Positions 5,253 through 8,950 of a stretch of 8,950 nucleotides of DNA are shown piece by piece. Under the pieces are notes generated by a model. It did not search any database. It had not been told where the DNA came from and worked only from the letters and a program-made list of their open reading frames with translations. The stretch covers positions 1 through 8,950 of the forward strand of contig CAWKEY010000016.1 of the NCBI GenBank assembly GCA_963848675.1. Direction: 5' to 3'. A program made the translations under genes and the position numbers. The first letter of the stretch is position 1, and every line of letters begins with the position of its first letter. Source of the DNA: CAWKEY01 sp963848675 (GTDB lineage Bacteria > Pseudomonadota > Gammaproteobacteria > Methylococcales > Methylomonadaceae).

Positions 5253-6722
5253 CTATGTTGCCAAAATAGCTCTGGCCAATTCGTATAACGGTTGAGGGTA
5301 TACAAAAAGGACCAAACAGCCCACGGCGGTAATGCTCAAGGCGATTAATGACGATAAAGGTGCTTCTTTTATCCCGGCTCGGGAATAGGGCGTTTTGTCG
5401 CCGGAGAAAAAGGCGTGGAAAGGTATGGGTAACAGATAAGCGATATTTAGCAATGAACTAATCATTAGAACCGCCATAAGAAACCACTGTTCAGCTTCCA
5501 GCGTACCCATCAACAGGAACCACTTGCTCCAGGTGCCACCGGCGGGTGGTACTCCAATGATGCCGAGGCTGGCAATAAAAAATGCAGCCATGGTGAACGG
5601 CATTTGTTTACCAAGACCTCGCATTTCACTGATGTTTGATTTATGCGCGGCAACCAGAATAGCGCCAGCGCAGAAGAACAGGGTAATTTTCCCGAAAGCA
5701 TGCATGGCGATATGCATCGAGCTACCGATAACCCCCGCTGAGGTAGCCAGCAGTGCTCCGATGGTGACATAGCCCAATTGACTCACGGTTGAATAGGCCA
5801 GCCTGGCCTTTAAATTATCTTGCCGCATGGCTACCAGTGAAGCCAGTAACACGGATGCGCCCGCCAGGTAGAGCAAGAACTGGGTGCTTGGCAGCACCGA
5901 CAACAAATCAATGCCAAAGATGAATACACACACTTTCAATACGGTGAATACGCCGGCTTTTACCACGGCTACCGCGTGTAACAGTGCGCTAACAGGTGTC
6001 GGTGCAACCATCGCCGCGGGTAACCAGCGATGAAAAGGCATAATTGCGGCCTTGCCAATGCCAAAAATAAACAGGATCAGTATCCCGCCTGCCACCGTGG
6101 TATTGACATTAGAGTCAAATACGCCGCCAGGTTTAAAGTCCAGGGTACCGGCCACAACCCAGGTACTGATTATGGCTAATAAAAAAAAGGCAATCGAGGT
6201 ACTAAGTAATATGCCAAGGTATATTCGCCCACCTTTTTTGGCTTCCGGAGTTCCAGCATGGGTGACCAGTGGATAGGTGGACAGGGTCAGCACTTCGTAA
6301 AAAATAAATAGCGTGAACAGGTTTGCCGCGAAAGCAATACCCATCACGCTGCCGATTGCAATGGCGAAGCAGGCGTAGAAGCGGGTTTGATTCTGTTCGT
6401 GATGGCTACGCATATAGCCAATGGAGTAGACCGTCGTGATGATCCAGAGGAAGCTGGCAACTAAAGCGAAAAGCATTCCAAGCGGTTCGATGGCAAAACT
6501 CAACTGCAATCCTGGCACCAGTTGCCACCATTGCACGGCGATGACTTCTCCCTGCTCGAGCCCGTGATAGAGCCTAATTACAAAATAGAACAGTACCAAA
6601 CTAGTGCCAATCGTCACGGCCTCGCGCAGATTTGGCCTGCGCCCAGTTGCTACGATTCCCACTGTTGCCAAAAGAGGCAAGAGGATGCTGAGCTGTAGCA
6701 TAGATTCGAGAGCGAGATTCAT
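5253..6722 (-). CDS. Second antiporter-like (MrpD/NuoL-family) subunit
   Basis: This 489-residue protein has about 14 membrane helices and forms an ion-pumping module of the complex. Conserved charged residues are Glu143 in FIFYE (helix 5), Lys224 in GIGK (helix 7), His231, Lys255 in AVVKAG (helix 8), His338/His341 and Lys345 (helix 10) and Lys400 in TWSK (helix 12). The segment HRWLPAAMVAPTPVSALLHA (231-250) is the form typical of NuoL/MrpA, unlike the neighbouring mrpD product, which reads HQWLPNAYAYAP. This suggests it takes the MrpA/NuoL-like position, although it lacks the MbhD/E-like C-terminal part of full MrpA (about 800 residues). Its ATG overlaps the stop of the upstream gene (ATGA, 6719-6722), so translation is coupled. 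It contains an A8 run (6181-6188) read through in frame. Confidence 0.9.
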   Translation of the reverse strand: MNLALESMLQLSILLPLLATVGIVATGRRPNLREAVTIGTSLVLFYFVIRLYHGLEQGEVIAVQWWQLVPGLQLSFAIEPLGMLFALVASFLWIITTVYSIGYMRSHHEQNQTRFYACFAIAIGSVMGIAFAANLFTLFIFYEVLTLSTYPLVTHAGTPEAKKGGRIYLGILLSTSIAFFLLAIISTWVVAGTLDFKPGGVFDSNVNTTVAGGILILFIFGIGKAAIMPFHRWLPAAMVAPTPVSALLHAVAVVKAGVFTVLKVCVFIFGIDLLSVLPSTQFLLYLAGASVLLASLVAMRQDNLKARLAYSTVSQLGYVTIGALLATSAGVIGSSMHIAMHAFGKITLFFCAGAILVAAHKSNISEMRGLGKQMPFTMAAFFIASLGIIGVPPAGGTWSKWFLLMGTLEAEQWFLMAVLMISSLLNIAYLLPIPFHAFFSGDKTPYSRAGIKEAPLSSLIALSITAVGCLVLFVYPQPLYELARAILAT

Positions 6723-8197
6723 GGGCTCATCCCAAACAGACTCTGCGATGCCGCCTGAGCCACCTGAACGCTAAGACGGGTATCCATGCCGAAATAGATA
6801 TTTGCCGATACCAGCAGCCACACCGGAATCAGGAATCCCAGCGGTGCTTCTTCGATGGATTCTCTACCTGCCGGGGGCTCATTAAAATAGGCAGCCTCGA
6901 CGATACGCCAGACATAAACGATAGCCAATAACGAACCCAGAAGTATGAGCACCGCGACTGGCCACCAGCCATTTTCAAGGGCAGCCAGTACCAGATACCA
7001 TTTGCTCACAAAGCCCACGGTTAGTGGTACCCCGATCAGGCTTAAACCGCCCACCACTATTGCTGCCATGGTAAAAGGCATCTGCCGGCCTAAACCCTGA
7101 AACTGACTCAGCTGAACGCTGCCGATACGGTACATCACTGCACCCAGGGCTAAAAACAGGGCACTCTTCATCAAGGCATGATTAAACAGGTGCAGCAGGG
7201 TTGCCATGAGACCCGTGGTTGTACTGATACTGAAACCTACGATCATGTAGCCAATCTGCGCGACGCTAGAGTAGGCAAATAAATGCTTTACATTTTTTTG
7301 AAAAATAGCCGTAGTCGAGGCTGCAAATATTCCCAATAGCCCAAGTATTACGAAGATGGTTTGTAAGGGTACCGTGGTGAAGGAAAACGAAATTCCAAAA
7401 ATCGAGAAGGTAAAGCGGATTAGTAAATAAACGGCGACCTTGGTAGAAGTAGCCGCCAGGATTGCCGTTACTACCGAGGGTGCATAGGCATAGGCATTAG
7501 GTAACCATTGGTGAAGGGGAAATAAGGCGATTTTCAGGCAGACGCCGACGATAATAAAGGCGAATGCAGTAAAAACGGTGCGCGTTTGGGCGACCTCAGG
7601 CAGGCGCCTGGATAGATCATCCATATTCAGCGTACCGGTCATTTGATACATCAGACCGATACCAATCAGAATAAAGGTGGCGCCTATGGTACCCATGATC
7701 AAATACTGGTAGGCGGCCCAGAGGGCGCGTCGATCTTTGCCCAACGCGATCAAAGAGTAGGCCGCAAGCGAGGATATTTCCAGGAAAACAAAAACGTTAA
7801 AGGCGTCACCCGTCGACACAATGCCTAGCATCCCGGCCAGGGAAAGCAGGTACAGGACGTAAAACAATATTTGGCGATCTTTCTGGATTTCTTGTTCTAT
7901 GCTGGTGTTGGCAGCCAGCAGGACGACGGTACTGATACTTGTAATAATGAGTAACAGGTAGGCGTTGAGTTTATCGATGCGATATTCGATCCCCCAGGGT
8001 GCGCTCCAGCCACCCATCTCGTAGACAATGGTACCCGAGGCCATCACTTGTTGAAGCAGCGTAATACTTACCAGCAAGGTCAAGGCACTGACGATTATCG
8101 CGAACCACCATGCCAGCAGCGGTCGCCTCAGAAGCAGGCAAAGTGGCGCGGAAAGCAGCGGTAAAATAACCACCAGAGCAGGCAAATGGGTTACCAC
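6719..8197 (-). CDS. mrpD: Na+/H+ antiporter subunit D
   Basis: The product has 492 residues, the usual MrpD length, with about 14 membrane helices. The key residues of the antiporter-like fold are present: Glu140 in FVFLE (helix 5), Lys222 in CLK followed by FPLHQWLPNAYAYAP (helix 7), Lys253 in STKVAVYLL (helix 8), His336 and Lys344 in HLFNHALMK (helix 10) and Lys399 in VGFVSK (helix 12). In Mrp complexes the helix 5 Glu and helix 7/8 Lys form the proton path that drives Na+ extrusion. The start is GTG at 8197, seven bases inside mrpC, with AAGGA about nine bases upstream. The end overlaps the next gene by four bases. It is the closest of the three antiporter-like subunits to canonical MrpD. 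Confidence 0.93.
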   Translation of the reverse strand: MVTHLPALVVILPLLSAPLCLLLRRPLLAWWFAIIVSALTLLVSITLLQQVMASGTIVYEMGGWSAPWGIEYRIDKLNAYLLLIITSISTVVLLAANTSIEQEIQKDRQILFYVLYLLSLAGMLGIVSTGDAFNVFVFLEISSLAAYSLIALGKDRRALWAAYQYLIMGTIGATFILIGIGLMYQMTGTLNMDDLSRRLPEVAQTRTVFTAFAFIIVGVCLKIALFPLHQWLPNAYAYAPSVVTAILAATSTKVAVYLLIRFTFSIFGISFSFTTVPLQTIFVILGLLGIFAASTTAIFQKNVKHLFAYSSVAQIGYMIVGFSISTTTGLMATLLHLFNHALMKSALFLALGAVMYRIGSVQLSQFQGLGRQMPFTMAAIVVGGLSLIGVPLTVGFVSKWYLVLAALENGWWPVAVLILLGSLLAIVYVWRIVEAAYFNEPPAGRESIEEAPLGFLIPVWLLVSANIYFGMDTRLSVQVAQAASQSLFGMSP

Positions 8198-8544
8198 GCC
8201 TGATTATCCTTATTCTGAATATCCTCTTCTTCGATGTTTCCATAGGCTTCCTTGATACGGACAGCCAAAGCAAGCCCTAGAGCGGTGGTTGCAATGCCAA
8301 CCACGATTGCGGTGAGAATTAAGACATGCGGTAAGGGGTTAGAGTATTGACTTGCCCCTTCAACCAAAATGGGAGCAGTGCCACCCTCGATCTTAGCCAT
8401 GCTGATATAGAATATAAAAACCGCAGTTTGGAAAATACTCAATCCGACAATTTTCTTCACCAGGTTGCCGTGGGCGATAACGATGTACAATCCGATCATC
8501 ATCAACACAACCACAATCCAATAATTATAAAGCCCAAGTATCAT
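8191..8544 (-). CDS. mrpC: Na+/H+ antiporter subunit C (NuoK-like)
   Basis: This 117-residue protein has three membrane helices (about 6-24, 31-50 and 71-95) and belongs to the MrpC/NuoK family, which links the antiporter-like subunits in the membrane arm. The family signature NPLPHVLILTAIVVGIATTA starts helix 3, and a GL-S-I-F-Q-T-A segment lies in helix 2. The C-terminus is acidic (IEEEDIQNKDNQAW). The ATG at 8544 overlaps the mrpB stop (ATGA, 8541-8544), with AAGGA six bases upstream. Length and order after mrpB match the canonical mrpB-mrpC-mrpD block. Confidence 0.93.
   Translation of the reverse strand: MILGLYNYWIVVVLMMIGLYIVIAHGNLVKKIVGLSIFQTAVFIFYISMAKIEGGTAPILVEGASQYSNPLPHVLILTAIVVGIATTALGLALAVRIKEAYGNIEEEDIQNKDNQAW
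8201..8222 (-). promoter_or_regulatory. Ribosome-binding junction of mrpD, copy of the mrpC junction
   Basis: This is the second copy of the 22-bp segment at 8545-8566, carrying the AAGGA ribosome binding site of mrpD inside the end of mrpC. As a result MrpC ends in DIQNKDNQ-AW, echoing the end of MrpB. Confidence 0.7.
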
Positions 8545-8950
8545 TGATTATCCTTATTCTCAATATTCTCAGGGGATTCCCCGCGACCGGCAAAATTGAA
8601 GAATATGATCACCATGACCGCCGCAACGGTAAGTCCCACACCTAATTCGATTAACAGAATACCCAGATGTTGGCCAGCGACAGGGTCGCCGGCTAACACG
8701 TTGTAATCGAGGAAGTTGCCTCCTTTCAGCAGGGAAACCACCCCCACTCCGCCGTATAGCAAAACACCGGTCGCGGCGAGCAATTTAACAAACGTCTGAC
8801 TCACGACCCGTCGCGCAGTGCTTAAACCGAATACCATGGCATAGAGTATTATCGCGGCCGCGAAGATCACCCCTGCCTGGAAACCACCACCGGGTCCAAA
8901 ATCACCGTGGAATTGAACATAGAGCGCAAACAGAAGAATAAAAGGAATCA
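8541..8950 (-). CDS. mrpB: Na+/H+ antiporter subunit B (5' end outside the window)
   Basis: The frame is open from the right edge (first complete codon ends at 8948) to the TGA at 8541-8543, giving 135 visible residues. The family signature FHGDFGPGGGFQAG follows the first visible helix; an internal GTG at 8870 is therefore not the start. Three more hydrophobic helices follow, with a loop NFLDYNVLAGDPVAGQHLG between the last two, as in the MnhB domain that joins MrpA to the small subunits. MrpB is an integral inner-membrane subunit without catalytic residues of its own. Only a short N-terminal part is likely missing. It is the first visible gene of the operon, whose promoter lies beyond the window. 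Confidence 0.92.
   Translation of the reverse strand, partial: IPFILLFALYVQFHGDFGPGGGFQAGVIFAAAIILYAMVFGLSTARRVVSQTFVKLLAATGVLLYGGVGVVSLLKGGNFLDYNVLAGDPVAGQHLGILLIELGVGLTVAAVMVIIFFNFAGRGESPENIENKDNQ
8545..8566 (-). promoter_or_regulatory. Ribosome-binding junction of mrpC, copy of the mrpD junction
   Basis: This 22-bp segment contains the AAGGA ribosome binding site of mrpC and encodes the end of MrpB (NIENKDNQ). It matches 8201-8222 at 21 of 22 positions, with the first 16 bp identical (TGATTATCCTTATTCT on the + strand). Confidence 0.7.

Noticed and set aside
8541..8870. An mrpB start at the GTG at 8870
   Set aside because: The frame continues to the window edge and includes the conserved GPGGGF signature, so the gene starts outside.

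Overview
The window joins two unlike halves. From about 3229 to the right edge it holds the 3' part of a tightly packed minus-strand operon for a multisubunit Mrp/Mnh-type cation/proton antiporter. From 1 to about 3228 it is a patchwork: the end of a nucleotidyltransferase gene, a ZapB-like coiled-coil gene with a foreign-looking tail, two small genes that look frameshifted, a nine-codon remnant of a PIN-domain toxin, and the 3' half of a tRNA-Phe gene with clustered short repeats beside it. The organism is a Gram-negative, proteobacteria-like bacterium. A stand-alone GlmU-type pyrophosphorylase domain followed by a ZapB-like gene reminds me of Desulfobacterota, but this is a weak inference, because Mrp clusters of this type also occur in Gammaproteobacteria.

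Left edge (1-779, + strand): the C-terminal third of a GlmU-like nucleotidyltransferase without the acyltransferase domain, then a TTG-started coiled-coil protein whose recognisable part ends near base 570. Region 780-2270: a minus-strand membrane-protein gene that can be followed only across two reading-frame shifts, then a stretch with a short GC-rich, strongly self-complementary block. Region 2271-2662: a lipoprotein gene with an excellent ribosome binding site but a frame break in a T8 run, then the start of a PIN-domain gene. Region 2663-3228: eight TTCGG motifs, a hairpin, an 11-bp inverted repeat and the 48-nt 3' end of tRNA-Phe. This is what a displaced attachment site of a tRNA-integrating element looks like. 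By the usual geometry the element lies to the left and the mrp-like operon on the chromosomal side. No integrase is visible.

Operon (8950 down to 3229, - strand): mrpB (partial), mrpC, mrpD, a second antiporter-like subunit with a NuoL/MrpA-type signature, a two-helix membrane protein of unknown function, and a third antiporter-like subunit with a long C-terminal extension resembling the lateral helix of NuoL/MrpA. Five of the six genes are joined by overlaps of 4-14 bp and one gap is 10 bp, so they are probably co-transcribed and translationally coupled. No full-length MrpA is present in the window. The remaining subunits (E, F, G and MbhD/E-like) and the promoter would lie beyond the right edge. 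Together the genes would encode the membrane arm of a complex with three proton/cation-pumping modules, as in respiratory complex I, exchanging H+ for Na+ or coupled to an unknown partner.
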